A stretch of 64,000 bases of DNA from Brachynemurus nebulosus (Eukaryota; Arthropoda; Insecta; Neuroptera; Myrmeleontidae), in the NCBI GenBank assembly GCA_035578155.1, contig JAPWDM010000017.1, positions 1,326,001 to 1,390,000 on the forward strand, given 5' to 3'. The translations under genes were made by a program, and so were the position numbers. Of the stretch, positions 1 through 12,928 are shown in pieces. Numbering within the stretch: position 1 is the first letter of the stretch; every line of letters starts with the position of its first letter. The notes below the pieces were generated by a model that worked only from the letters and a program-made list of their open reading frames with translations, had not been told where the DNA came from and searched no databases.

Positions 1-100
1 TTAAAATTTTTTTCATTGTTAGAAAGTTAAAATATTTTAGATAAATATTCAGTATATCCTATTAGCTATCCTACTTACATGAGGTCTACTTGGATCTTGG

Positions 101-102
<2 letters not shown>

Positions 103-171
<69 letters not shown>
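103..171. repeat. (TA)n microsatellite
   Basis: Uninterrupted alternating TA. The Tyr-Ile-rich open frame across it on the minus strand is only the translation of the repeat. Confidence 0.97.
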
Positions 172-174
<3 letters not shown>

Positions 175-178
175 TATA

Positions 179-393
179 TTACGGCAACATTCATGGCAGG
201 AGCTCAGCCCGGGACTACAATAGAAATTTGTTTTGAGGTTCCTAGAATCCAAAAATGAAGAAAATAAAACATTAAATTTTATTTTTAGCGAATTTCCATT
301 CAGGAAATTCAGCTATTACGGCCACACTTATGGCAGGACGTGAGCCCGGGACTATAATAGGAATTTGTTTTGCGGTCTCTAGAATCCGAAAAT
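179..393 (+). repeat. diverged direct repeat pair
   Basis: Two copies of a block of about 80 bp, at 179-257 and 314-393. They share TGGCAGGA, GAGCCCGGGACTA, AATTTGTTTTG and TCTAGAATCC in the same order. The copies differ by scattered substitutions, so this is an old tandem duplication or two fragments of one dispersed family. No coding potential was seen. Confidence 0.8.
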
Positions 394-406
394 GATATTC
401 ACCAAA

Positions 407-500
<94 letters not shown>

Positions 501-514
501 TTTAGTGAATATAT
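393..514. repeat. (TA)n microsatellite inside a palindrome
   Basis: A long TA run (411-497) is flanked by ATATTCACCAAAATTTA on the left and its near-perfect reverse complement TAAATTTTAGTGAATAT on the right. The whole block is a large imperfect palindrome, which suggests a small inverted-repeat element whose centre expanded as a microsatellite. Confidence 0.85.
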
Positions 515-1806
515 ACGATTTTAAGTCGGCCTTGTAGATTTTGCTCCCATTAATAATAAATTAACGGGATTTTACCTGACGATTTCTAGTGTCCCAGAAA
601 ATCGAGTCCAAAGTTAGGTTGTGAACTTTAAAGACGAAGCCTCTGTATATGTAGCGATGTTCTAGGGGTGAAGGAGCTACAGAGGCGCTTGAAGAGAATC
701 ATATGTCTATTTTAAATTTAGGTAGACGTTAAGAATGAACTTAGCATTAAGTTCAACTTGAAATATAAATAGGTAAAGACCTATCCTAACTTCAACTTAA
801 AAAATGATTAATTACTCTTGACTATTTCTGTAACAATGACATTTGCTTTTATTTACTTTTGTCTCTTAAAACCCAATCTCTAATTAATTAATATAAATTT
901 TATTTTAAATTAGTGTAACAATGTACGGATTTTTTTTTAAACAGTGTTGAATTAAATTTTATATTATACTGATCAGTAAAAAAAGACCTTTTGTACTTCC
1001 ATATCTCTAGCCTCAACTTTAGGAAATTTTACGAGCCGCCATTGGTACACAGTTATATAATTTGTCTTGACTTTCATAGAATGTTTAAATTTGTAAAATA
1101 TAATTATTTATGATGATAGGTTCAAAATGATGTGCTAACAATTTGCGAAATTAAGACATTTCAGATTAATTAATTTTCACAATATAATTAATTATTAAAG
1201 ACGTTATTTTATTTGTAACTGAAACAATACTACTAATTTCTATAAATATAATAAATTAGAGTAATAATTTTGCTAGTTGGTTTATTTTGTCTGCAGTTGT
1301 CTTTTAACTCCATACTTCAAAACTAAAGATTTACATCAATTTTTAGTTTGCTTGCTTACAAGAGATTTCAATTACTTTTCCTTAAATTATGACACATTAG
1401 TTGATTAGTATTTAATAGATAATAAATAATTTTAATGTTTTATAGTTCATATCGTTCATATCTCTGACCAAAGCAATCCTCTCATTCATATTTACAGATA
1501 CCAAACTACAGAAATATTAAATGTAGATTTGCTTCTATGTTTGTAATCTGTCTCTTCCCAGAGGTTCCGCTTTTTTGTAGTTTAATATGGAAAATGCAAA
1601 TTATTGTACTTTTAGTTAAATTAACAGTGATTTTTAATATACGAGTATACCAAACGTATTTGGTGCTTCAAAGATCTTTAGTATTGTAATTTGATTTTAA
1701 TTCTTAAGTACACTACAGGATACTCTGGTTGACTGCAGAATTCCAGATATTTTCCTTTTCAGTAAAATTCTGAAATTATTCTAATAATTAAATTGCTACT
1801 AATAGT
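515..1806. other. A+T-rich stretch without recognised features
   Basis: No credible open frame, splice-framed exon or transposon end was recognised. A short inverted pair (CCTCTGTA / TACAGAGG) lies near 640-690. Confidence 0.6.
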
Positions 1807-1809
1807 CTA

Positions 1810-3567
1810 AGAGCTGACTACATAAAAAAGCTTGTTATCGCTACATGGCTGATTTCTTTTGTAAAAGGATCCTATTTTATAGCCAAGTTCAAATAATCTT
1901 GTCTGCCAGCGCAATCCTTAACGCAGGAACGGCCGCTTAAATTGTTAAATTTCGATATTAAAAATTTTATAAGATGCATGGGTTATAACTATGGAAACAG
2001 TTTTTATTTTCAAATTATTATTATTATTATTTTCAATTTGTTATTTTTTATTATTTTTTTTTTCAATTTTTATCATCAGTGTTTTCGGTTGAAAAAGTAA
2101 CTTACTCATACTCGGTCCGTAGGTTTATTTTTGTGGCCATGGATGCTTACGAATCCTCGACTTTTAGCCTCGGATTCTTAAACTGTATCCGAGATCACAA
2201 AAATAACACTTACGGTTCTTGCCAAGTAATATTTTTTATAATTATATACTATTATTGCATCTGAAAAGTACCTGATAAAATTACAACATTGTCTGTTCGA
2301 GGATCTTTTTATATGATATTCACCAAAAAAAATTCAATATAACATTCAATCAATCTACATGCAAGTATGTGGTGAATTTTTTATTTCACAATCTTACGCC
2401 ACTTTCTCGCTGTTTGTCGGCACTTTTATCACTAAAAAACTCTGCTAACAATTTTCCGCGTTTTCTAAGAATAAATTGAAAATAGCTAAGCTGTGTTTGG
2501 TAGCCTACACTAGTGTATGTCAATTGAAATGAGTGTAAGGCCATAAGTGTAAGCAGTGTAAGCAGTGCAACAGTTGGTAACAAACGTTTTTAGTGTACTT
2601 GGTGCAACCGAAAGTGGCGGAATAATTTAAAAATTGTTGAGTTTGTTGGACATACAAATTTGTTCAAGTTAAAGATAAGCCTGAATAAATTAAAAATTTA
2701 AATTCTTTTAATAGGAATCAATTAATAGTTGCTGTAATTACAGGATTAAGTTTAAATTGAACGGACAAGTGACATATAAAACTGTTGAAATTTCATTTTT
2801 TATTATTTTAATAAGGAATAGGTACTTGATTAAATTGATCAAATTTATAATAAATATTTTACTTTTTATACTATTTATTTATATATTTTTTATATTTATA
2901 TATTTTTTTTACATTCTCTTTAATAAAAAACTGCAATTTTACTACTGCTTTCTTCGTCATCTACTGCTGTCACTACTGTTTTCTTCGTCGATTTCCGAAT
3001 TATTATCACTATCATCACTATTAATTTCATTAATGATTATACTTTTCTGCTGCTTTAATAAGTATTTCTTTGGTAATTATTTTTGAAATAGAAATTTAAA
3101 AAAAAAATTTAAAGTGAAATGATACCAATTTAATGTCAAAACTGTCAAAACCAAGCTAACTATGAATTTACACTCACTACACTAGTTGCTCTTTTTCAAA
3201 CCCTGGTGTAAGTAATTCGTGCAGTATAAATTACACTACACTAGTATACCAAACAGTTGTTTTTTTATCTACACTAAATAATACCAAACGCATTTTTACT
3301 ACAAAATGCAATAAAGTGTACACTAGTGCAAGCTACCAAACACACCTAATAATACCTAATAATAATTTGAAAATAAAAATTGTTTCCATAGTTATAACAC
3401 ATACATCTTATAAAATTTTTAATATCGAAAATTAACTATTTAAGCGGCCGTTCCTGCGTTAAGCCACGGGATTGCGCTGGCAGACAAGATTATTTGAACA
3501 AAAAAAGACCCGTTTACAAAAGAAATCAGCCATGTAGCGATAACAAGCTTTTTATGTAGCCAGCTCT
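1810..3567. mobile_element. TIR element with CTA target duplication, interrupted by a second element
   Basis: The left arm (1810 to about 2040) and right arm (about 3350 to 3567) are reverse complements over about 200 bp, starting with AGAGCTG and ending with CAGCTCT. Both arms contain TTGTCTGCCAGCGCAATCC or its complement. CTA occurs directly outside both ends (1807-1809 and 3568-3570), consistent with a 3-bp target duplication. No transposase was recognised, so this is a non-autonomous element. An 857-bp Harbinger-like MITE is nested beside the right arm. The superfamily is uncertain: 3-bp duplications suggest PIF/Harbinger-like, but CTA is not the usual TWA. Confidence 0.8.
2490..3346. mobile_element. 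Harbinger/Tourist-like MITE with TAA duplication (nested)
   Basis: The ends are GCTGTGTTTGGTAGC on the left and the complement of GGTGTGTTTGGTAGC on the right, each followed inward by an ACACTAGTG motif. TAA flanks both sides (2487-2489 and 3347-3349). GGTGTGTTTGG-type ends with TAA/TTA duplications are characteristic of PIF/Harbinger elements. Its centre (about 2945-3035, minus strand) reads as a short acidic Asp/Ser/Glu/Asn-rich peptide ending in a stop, possibly a coding relic. It is inserted inside the element at 1810-3567. Confidence 0.78.
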
Positions 3568-3729
3568 CTAGTATCTATAAAGATACTATTATCTAATAAT
3601 TTTGACCAATAATTTCAACCCCTCGGTAATCGCAGTTGGTGTTACGCACCAACAGATATTTCTGTAAATTTTTTTAAACAGTTGATTGCATTGTTTTAAC
3701 ACTTCCTGAACCTTCCCAAAATTTTATTC

Positions 3730-3935
3730 AGTGGCGTAGCTAAGCGTGGGCGACGTGGGCCTTCGCCCACGACCTCGCACTTATAGGGGCCTTGCGAGCC
3801 CCCCTTTAAATGCGATGCGTCCAGACTTTACCACAGATGACTAATTAATTTAATCACTTTTACGCTTGAAAAAGAACGTCATAAATTTAAAAGCATATTT
3901 GTTTGGGGCCTCGCGAAAAGCCCCTCTTAAGTGCG
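3730..3935. repeat. hAT-like transposon end fragment
   Basis: It begins CAGTGGCGTAGCTAAG, a form typical of arthropod hAT termini, followed by a G+C-rich block with GGGCC hairpins. A related block (GGGGCCT..CGCGA..GCCCCTCTTAA) is repeated near 3904-3935. No matching right terminus or 8-bp duplication was found, so it is probably truncated. Confidence 0.45.
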
Positions 3936-4645
3936 ACTCTTAGGTCATTAGGTTTATATCTGAGGTATTTGCGTGTAACGATACCTAATTTATTTTATAA
4001 AAATTATTGTATACATATAAATGTAATATGTATTAAATGAAAGGAATAAAACTTATAAAGTCGTATTAAACTAATCGGCAATGTTTCAAAATAAAATGAT
4101 TTTTGTATTTCTTGTAAGTGTGAATATGACTGATTCCCAAGGCAAATCCGTTAACTCTATAAGAAAACCTCACAACAACATGTTTTTATTTGAAACCTGC
4201 GGAGAAATGGGTGTTCGGGCCAGTAACTAATAAGGGGCTGATATATGTATAAGCATTTATGAATAATAGATAAAGAAAATCCTAAAAAAAAGACCATTCC
4301 ATTCAAAAGTTACGAAGAAACAAAATCTACGTTTTTAGAAGTAGATATAAAGACTACAGTTTTAATAATTTACTATCACTGCATCCACATTATGTATATA
4401 GATTCATATTATCGCAAGCTCATATTATCACTGTTTCCCTACTATATTATGCCCTTTTTGCTTAGCATGTCAGTAAGCAAGTGTGATACAACACTTTACT
4501 TAGCCATCAGCAGGGAGTATGGATGGTACATCGTATGTTTGCCCTATTCTAATATTAAATTCTAATATTAAAATTTTTCAGTGCCTTAAAACCCGTAAAT
4601 AGAACGATAAAGCAATCAAATTTTAATCAATATCCAAAACTAAAT
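3936..4645. other. A+T-rich stretch without recognised features
   Basis: No supported gene or complete mobile element was seen. Confidence 0.55.
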
Positions 4646-5873
4646 TAGTAGTCCAGTAAAGTAAAGTCTGAAATGGCAATTTTTCAACCTCGGTCAAACT
4701 TGGCTGAAATATTCCTAGGCATACTAGATTTGACTAGGGATAGTTTTAAGGGGGTTGCAACCCCAGCGTCAGGGTGAAAAAGGGGTGAAATTGCTCCAAA
4801 AGCCATTTTTTCATATTTTTCGCGTAAACTATTATAGATAGATATAAAGAAATGTTTCAAATAGAAGTTGTAGAGAATATTAAAATCTACAACTTCTGTA
4901 CGAAACATTTTTTTGCATCTATTGCAGTTTTCGCGAAAAATCAATTTAAAGTTTAAAATCTTTGAAATTATAATTTGTTTTTTCATAAAATTAATTATCA
5001 TTTTAAGAATAAAAAGTCCCTAGCCATTTTTCGCGATTTTGTCAATTGTAAAAGTTGGGAAAAGTTGGGACGCTGAGCGTCCGGCACTGAGCGCGAGAGA
5101 GACAGCGTATCGGACGCACTCTTCGCACTTATTGCCGCATTTGATACGGTTAAAAGAGAAGAGCGGCGGATGTCGTGAGTGCGTGGAACAGAAAAGGTCG
5201 CTAAGAAAAATTATCCCTATGAAAGAAGTGCTGATTCAGGACAAGGGTAGAAACGACCCCTAAAAAGTTTATTTTCGAATTATCTCGCGAAGTGTGTGAG
5301 ATATGTAAAATTTTTTCAAATAAAAATTGTAGATCTTTCAATTCTACAAAAAAAGTATACCACCCTCTTACCCCTATTTCTAATAGTTTGCAGAGAAATC
5401 ATCCCCGAGAAGAAAAAAAAAGAAAAACAAATTTTTTTCGCCTAATTCCAATATTTTCAAACATTTAGAGAAAAAAAATATTCTTGGCATTTTTCTCTAA
5501 AATTGAAAATAGAGAAATTAGGAAAAATAAAAGGCCCCCATGGCACGGGACTGGTGCTTTCCATTTAAAATTATCAATGGTTAACTAATGTCCGTTACCG
5601 GTCAATTTTGACTAGGAACGGTGTCTGATTTGTTTTTATAGGACATGAAATGAGACACAATAGAAGTAAATGCTAGTAAGTTTGATAATATCACATGGTT
5701 AAAAAAATTTAAATTTATATATTTTAACTGTGCAGCTTTATTTGTCAGTAGAATGTTAGAAATGTTAATGTGAGCATGAAGAATGTGTCATTTTTGACAG
5801 CAAATAAAATATAAATAAATTAAAAAAACGTTTGCTCAATAGATTTTGTTTCCAGGGAAATAATGTTTAATTT

Positions 5874-6152
5874 ATGACATTTGTAAATTATATTTTTATT
5901 GAACAGTATTATTTTTTGTATTATCCTACTTCTGTTTGCTATAATTCGTTAACCGAAGATAAACTTAAGAAAACAACATACTTGAAGATGATTTGGTGTG
6001 CCGATGATTTAGATATATTAGAAATTATCAATTACGGTATTCCTAGAATAATCTATACATGTTCTAATCATGTTTGTCATGAGATAGATGGATATGATTC
6101 TAATAAATGCTTTCGTTTGGCAAAACAAACTTGTTCTTGTGAGCTTAACTGA
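5874..6152 (+). CDS. uncharacterised short open frame in the centre of the long-TIR element
   Basis: A 92-codon open frame from ATG to TGA, lying between the two long inverted arms. Its C-terminal half is Cys/His-containing: residues run YTCSNHVCHEIDGY and later CFRLAKQTCSC, giving CxxxxxC and CxC-like spacing that could be a decayed zinc-binding segment. No transposase signature could be recognised. It is far too short to be a complete transposase, and may be a remnant of the element's gene or a chance open frame. Transcription direction, if any, is unknown. Confidence 0.3.
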   Translation: MTFVNYIFIEQYYFLYYPTSVCYNSLTEDKLKKTTYLKMIWCADDLDILEIINYGIPRIIYTCSNHVCHEIDGYDSNKCFRLAKQTCSCELN

Positions 6153-6773
6153 AGCTCAGTTGAAATTTCCAAATATTACGTAAGTTTGCATAGTTAATTT
6201 TATAAAAATTACATTGCATACAAGGTTATTTCATATATAGTTTCATCTACCATTACAGGATAAAAATTAAATCGATGGATTGATAAACAATGAACAAGAA
6301 ATTTCCATTGCAAATGAAGGAGTCATTAAGGATGTGAGATATAATTTTAAAAAAATTATTTTGGTAATTTTTAGTGGATGAACTTAAATTATTTACTACT
6401 TCTTTTTATCAAAGACTTTATTTTGTTAATACTTGTATTGAATAAAACTATTTTGATTGGAATTATATTGAACGAAAATAAAAAAAAAATAGTTAATTTT
6501 CATTGTTTTTTAAATTTTTTAATGTGTATTTCTTTATTTCAATATCTAATAAAATACTTTGTTTCTCCAAGTTTTCGAGAAACGCTGAAGTTGGGTATTC
6601 ACGTAGATTAACATTTTTATTTATTCTTCTTCAATAATTTTGAAAAAACATGTTTTTTATTATTATTATGTCAGATATCGACTCTACGAGATGTACCAAC
6701 ATTTTACAAAAAAAGAAAAGATAATTTTAACTGAAATTGTACAAAAGTATATTTCAATAGTAGAAAATAAAGA

Positions 6774-7053
6774 TTTGTGATACTATGGAAACTAGTATCA
6801 CAAAATTTAAATATTTTTAATCGACTCACATGGCCGATTGTACCAACATTATTAATCGGCCGTTAAGACCTTAATCAATGATTAACTTTAACGGTAGTTA
6901 AAATCTCTGATTATCTGTTACACCAAGGGTAATTTTTGTTAACTGATGATTAAATCGTCCGTTAAGTTAATGGATGAATGAATATTGGGCAATTAAATAT
7001 TTAATCAGCGTTTAGTGCATATTTTGATACTAGTTTCCATAGTATCACAAATA
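6774..7053. mobile_element. small palindromic MITE nested in the long-TIR element
   Basis: Both ends carry the same terminal inverted repeat, GTGATACTATGGAAACTAG, which is itself an imperfect palindrome (GTGATACTA / TAGTATCAC). A second inverted pair lies inside, around 6850-6885 and 6938-6972 (CCGTTAAG, TTAATCAATGATTAAC). The target duplication could not be fixed. No coding content. Confidence 0.7.
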
Positions 7054-8273
7054 TTTCCATTTCATTTTTCCATTTTTAAATTTATTGAAAAATATCTTCC
7101 CAATCGTCAAATTACAGTTTCAAAATGTTTTACGTAAACATAAATTGTATATTTTCTAATATTATATAAATCAAGTAGGCTCTATCTATTTTCAAAATAT
7201 ACAAATTTAAATTTTTTTAACCATGTGATATTATCAACTTACTAGCATTTACTTCTATTGTGTCTCATTTCATGTCCTATAAAAACAAATCAGACACCGT
7301 TCCTAGTCAAAATTGACCGGTAACGGACATTAGTTAACCATTGATAATTTTAAATGGAAAGCACCAGTCCCGTGCCATGGGGGCCTTTTATTTTTCCTAA
7401 TTTCTCTATTTTCAATTTTAGAGAAAAATGCCAAGAATACTTTTTTTCTCTAAATGTTTGAAAATATTGGAATTAGGCGAAAAAAATTTGTTTTTCTTTT
7501 TCTTTTTTTTTTCGGGGATGATTTCTCCGCAAACTATTAGAAATAGGGGTAAGAGGGTGGTATACTTTTTTTTGTAGGATTGAAAGATCTACAATTTTTA
7601 TTTGAAAACATTTTCCATATCTCGCACACTTCGCGAGATAATTGGAAAATAAACTTTTTAGGGGTTGTTTCTACCCTGGTCCTGGATCAGAGCACTTTTT
7701 TCATAGGGAGAATTGTTCTAAGTGACCTTTTCTGTTCCATGCACTCACGACATCCGCCGCTCTTCTCTTTTGACCGTATCAAATGCGGCAACGAGTGCGA
7801 AGAGTGCGTCCGATACACTGTCTCTCTCGCGCTCAGTGCCGGACGCTCAGCGCCCCAACTTTTCCCAACTTCTACAATTCATAAAATCGCGAAAAATGGC
7901 TAAGGACTTTTTATTCTTAAAATGGTAATTAATTTTATGAAAAAGCAAATTATAATTTCAAAGATTTTAAACTTTAAATTGATTTTTCGCGAAAACTGCA
8001 ATAGATGCAAAAAAATGTTTCGTACAAAAGTTGCAGATCTTAATATTCTCTACAACTTCTATTTGAAACATTTCTCTATATCTACAATAATTTACGCGAA
8101 AAATGTGAAAAAATGGCTTTTGGAGCAATTTCACCCCTTTTTCACCCTGACGCTGGGGTCGCAACCCCCTTAAAACTATCCCTAGTCAAATCTAGTATGC
8201 CTAGAAATATTTCAGCCAAGTTTGACCGAGGTTGAAAAATTCCCATTTCAGACTTTACTTTACTGGACTATAG

Positions 8274-11200
8274 TACTTGATTAATAAAATTTGGGTCTAA
8301 CCATAGAATAACTAGAAGCGGCCTACATTGTCGTTCGTAAGTTGCAATAAGTTGCAATTTACACCGCTACTGATTTAGTCTGTTACTGTCCGTGATGAGG
8401 TTCACGTCGTAACGAGTATCATGGTTTTTTTAATCACCTCGTGAAATTTAAACAGAAAAAATATGAAATGTGTCGTATTTAAGTGTAAAAATTTTATTGA
8501 ATAAAGTAATTCTCAAAATAAAGGGATATCTTTCTTAAAATAAATAAATTTATTTTTGATTGTTGACTGGTTGTCACATAGGTCGGCCATGATAGTATAT
8601 GCTATATACATGCAAGCTGCGCACCATATTACACTAATACATTCGCATGTTTGTGTTGATACACGATGTGTTTTGTTTGTATCATGATCGCTTGGAAGGG
8701 GTACCGGTGCCATGTCATTCGCCGGCGACAGCAGGCACAGTAGATAGAGATAGAAATGTTACTTCTTGTTATTCTGTGCGTCTAACTGAAGCTAAACGGT
8801 TTTCAACAAAAATCACTATTATCGTTCAATTAAACTAATTATATCACTCACTCATTCATACAAATTAATTAAATTACACACTGCACACACATATGACAGC
8901 AGCGCCAACTATATATGTATTGCAGCTGATGTTAGTTAAATGTTACATAATTAATTAGTTAGTATTTTAATTAAAAAATTTTGCCAATACTCTCCGTTGC
9001 GACTGTTGTGTGTATTAAATTAAACTACACTGTGCATTAAACTGGAAATTACGATAGAAATTCTGATATAAAATTTACACTAAAATATGTTTTGAACTAG
9101 AAAAATACGCCAGTTGAAATTAAAAAAAAAATCAAATCGGAAAAGCCAATAACCTATAAAAATAAAAACTGTTTTAAAAAATCTTTAAAAATTACTTTTC
9201 GTAACTTTGATATCCTCCGTATTATCCTATTTAAATCATATCTCTGTAATTTTAATCGTTCTACTTCGTAGAGAAATGTGGAACACTTCATATACTCTAG
9301 CTAACCTCGTAATTATCTAAGCAATAATTATTATCAGAAGTATAATTATTCCGGTATATATGCATTTAAATTATCTCTCTTTGTTTAGTCTAAAATTACT
9401 AATTTTATTGTCAAGATTAAAATATAATAGACCTAGCTGTAGAATGAATAAATTAGAAAATTATAACTAGGAAAAATACAGAAATAAGGATGAATTGTTC
9501 AGTCACGAAGTACAGAATTATTCGGCTTGCCGCACATTTTCACATTGTTGACCAGAGACCAGTACCAGTGATGGTGCCAGAGTGAGAAATAAAAGGGATA
9601 AAACTCTCCCCGAAATATTAACCCTTCGCGGGCTAAATTAAATTGTGACTTAGGGCTATATTATTATGAGGTAAATTTCACGATGTGAACTTTTGATTTT
9701 ATATTTTTTCTTTTTGTAAATAGGTTAAGAGTAATAAAAATACTAACATTTTTACTGAAATAATTTTTTCATGGTTTCAATTCCTAGGAGCTTGGTGGGT
9801 AGATCCACCATGTGGTTTGTTTTTTATCTACTTTGTGTTTACTTGAAAGTACCATGACCAATCTTTTATCTTTCCAAAAAGCCACTGCTTGGTGAAAGGC
9901 CGCCCTTAGCTCGAGGTCCCGGTAAATAGGATTTTCCTTACAGGTTGAAGGTTTTCTACGCCTTCGCGGTATTATGCCTTTACTAATTTGTCCCCAAGGG
10001 CGTACAGGTTCTTTGGATTGGTGTTACAATCACTTGACTACGCGTATTGATGAATCGTAAATAAAACACTCGCGCTATTAATTAATTAGCTCAAATAACA
10101 AAAAGTAACAATAATAATATAGAAATACGTTGCAACAATATCGATTTAATATAAAGTTAACTGTAAAGCGTTTATATGGGAATACGGACCCTTAAATATT
10201 GTTGTTCTTGTTACAAGTAAAAACAAAATTAGAATGATGCCAAAATTTACAATGTTTGTTGTAAAATTTCTTATTTTTTTCTTATTGAATGTTCCATAAC
10301 ATTCCATTAGAGTTGCGACATATATTTTCTTATATAAAAGAGTGAGATACCAAATTCACTTAATTACATTGTTAGAGAGTTCAAAGTAAATAAAAGAAAT
10401 TTATTTAAAATAAAATTTTCAAAGTTTGACTTAAGAAAGTTTCTTATTGCACTGAAAAAAAAATTAGGAAAATTTTAAATAATAGATATTGTTCAGTTTG
10501 AAATTAAAATTTATTTTTTTTGCCTTAGCTAGTTCAGTCTTACATGTAAATTTTTTTGTTTAATTGTACAATTTTTGGTACAATTTCAGGGTCGTGAGGG
10601 TTACTTCAGATTGTTCCCAATATAAGGTTTGGGAAAAAATTAGGTAATTGAGTGATAAAATTATATGATACAAGTAAATAATTAACAACAATTTCTTGTT
10701 TCAATAACAATTAACAATATAAATTATTAAAATTTAGGAAATTGAAAAATAGCAACAAATTAGTTTAGAAATAAATTACATAATATTAAAAGTTTAGTTA
10801 GTCAGTCAGTAAATATTTTAGCAAGATATAATAAGGAAGTAGAAAATTAGCATAACGCAAAAAAATAATGAGAAATTACGAAATACAATAATTTTAATAA
10901 ACTACAAAAGAGAACGTAGGAAAAATATAGAAAATTTACGAGATACAAATATCTACTGACCAATACAAGCATGCTATAAAATTAAAATTATAATTAAGTT
11001 AGGTAGGTAGCCTTAAATTACAATTAGTATAAAAACTTTAGAACATTATAAAGAATTAACAAAAGTTTGAGTGACAGAAAAGTTAATAGAAATTCAACTA
11101 TTTTACGTTAAATGAAAACTAACACATTACAAGGAATTAATAGAAAATTGAATGGCAGAAAAGTTAACTGTTTTACACTTTATTAGGTTCACTAAGCAAT

Positions 11201-12321
11201 GTTAATTTGTTAATTAAAGAAACACCAAAACCAAGTTGCAAAGAAGGTAATAGAATATGCCAAAAAGATTACTTAGCTAAAGACTTCCACTTTAAAGATG
11301 GTATTAATTGGGCTTTAGTACGCTGAAACTATGGTGATTGTCCATGATTGAAGCGAACTCATGGCAGGCAGATGTAATTCACATGAGAAAACGTAAACTC
11401 CAAATTGAACCACAGCGAGTTGACTGCATCCAGAATTTGTTCATTAAAAGTAACGCATGATTTCAGGTTAACAAATTTCCACAATTGTCATGTACGCCAC
11501 TCAATGTTTCCACATTACAAAGTTTATACCAAATTGTCACATACTTATGTTACAAAAATTCCTGTATACAGAGTTATATTTAAGAAATTGAATAAATAAA
11601 AATATAAATTTAATTAAATTAACCATTGTCAAAGATAAAATTAAAAAAGAAAGTTTAAATTCAAAATATAACCTTTAAATTACATGTGACCAAAATTTTA
11701 CATGTTAAAACTAATTACATTATTGCAATAATAGAAAAATATATTAGAAGAAGTAACTTAGGCATACGTGTATACAGAGTCCGGTCGGGATTACGAAAAA
11801 AAACCAAATTAAATGAGAATTAACATAACTGATCAACTGATATATATATATAGCCGGAGTTTAGCGCGAAAATTACATTACCGCAGTAATACCAACTCGA
11901 AAAAATGTAATGAATTTGACACATTATAAAGTATAGTCTGGGCCAGCAGAAAGTACAGTGGGCGGCAGCAAAGTAAGTACAATACGATTGATTTTGGAAA
12001 TTAGCGAATTTAAAATTTTGAGAACGTTGTACAAAACGTAACAACATATTTTTTCTTCTTAGAAACCACCCCTAACATGTTCTCTGACCAACTAAATTTG
12101 TCGTCAGGGCACTAAAACGTCATCATGTTCTATCTCTCTTTATTGGAGAGAAGACATTACAATTTCATATTTCGCAAATTAACCATATATTTTTCTTTTT
12201 TTGTCTCATAGGAAATAAAGTTAATCTAGCTTGATTTAAGAATACTCACCGAAAAGCTCAATAAAAAAATTTTTAAAGGTCGTTCAAAATTTTTTAAAAT
12301 TTGAAAATGGCTTAAAAATTA
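8274..12321. other. long A+T-rich stretch, no gene recognised
   Basis: Nothing here could be assigned to a gene. Bases 9780-10030 are less A+T-rich and show a broken minus-strand reading with stops; it resembles decayed coding sequence but matches no family I recognise. A TATA-like TATAAAAG occurs at about 10334 without a credible downstream gene. Open frames near 8513-8838 and 11405-12047 have no domain features and are not called. Confidence 0.5.
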
Positions 12322-12769
12322 ATTTTTTTTTCATCAAATTTTTTTTCTCATCCTTGTATATTTGTTTGTACATTGAATAATAAAAAGTTATCCAAATTTT
12401 AACAAGAGTTTTGAAAATCTTTCAAGTAAAAATATTTAATATTTTTAGTGCCCCTCAAATATCAATGTTATGAGATAAATTTAAAAATTACTTGTGATTT
12501 ATATCCGAACGAATCAAACTTTCCAACAAGACAAGAAAAAAATATCAAAAATAGATCTGGATTCACTTTTTTACCTACACCATTTGGAGGATTTACTTCA
12601 ATTAACTTAAATATTTTTAAATATTGATATTTGAAGGCCGCTAAAAAATATTAAATATTTTGAATTGAAAAATTTTCAAAACTTTTGTGTTAAAATTTGA
12701 AGAAATTTTTTTATTATTCAATGTACAAACAAATATACAAGGATGAGAAAAAAATTAGATGAAAAAAAT
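12322..12769. repeat. fold-back inverted repeat, arms of about 147 bp
   Basis: The left arm (12322-12467) and right arm (12622-12769) are reverse complements. Shared segments include CTCATCCTTGTATATTTG, GTACATTGAATAATAAAAA and AAATATTTAATATTTTTAG. The spacer is about 155 bp. It has the form of a fold-back or MITE element; terminal duplications could not be resolved. Confidence 0.8.
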
Positions 12770-12826
12770 AGACTTTTGACCCTAATTAACTAAATTAGCT
12801 AAATATATAGTTTTTTTGCACCACCC

Positions 12827-12928
<102 letters not shown>

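Larger units (their letters stand above)
4649..8270. mobile_element. Long-TIR DNA element with inverted arms of about 1.1 kb
   Basis: Arms at 4649-5726 and 7196-8270 are reverse complements along their whole length with scattered mismatches. They begin TAGTCCAGTAAAGTAAAG and end with the complement. TAG lies directly outside both ends (4646-4648 and 8271-8273), consistent with a 3-bp duplication. Each arm contains a conspicuous G+C-rich block with GCGAGAGAGACAG and CGGACGCACTCTTCGCAC. The 1.47-kb centre holds a 92-codon open frame of unknown function and a nested MITE. The short open frames in the arms mirror each other between strands and are not supported as genes. Superfamily unknown; a fold-back or Mutator-like architecture is possible. 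Confidence 0.85.

Noticed and set aside
49..252. Tyr-Ile repeat open frames at the TA microsatellites (also 16790-17079 and 43446-43698)
   Set aside because: They are translations of (TA)n and have no independent coding evidence.
2931..3034. Acidic Asp/Ser/Glu/Asn-rich minus-strand peptide
   Set aside because: Low-complexity and short. Mentioned with the MITE but not called as a gene.
9780..10030. Less A+T-rich tract with a partial minus-strand reading
   Set aside because: Interrupted by stops in every useful frame and no domain recognised.
10330..10390. TATAAAAG-containing, LTR-like promoter region
   Set aside because: No paired LTR, primer-binding site or retrotransposon coding sequence was seen.
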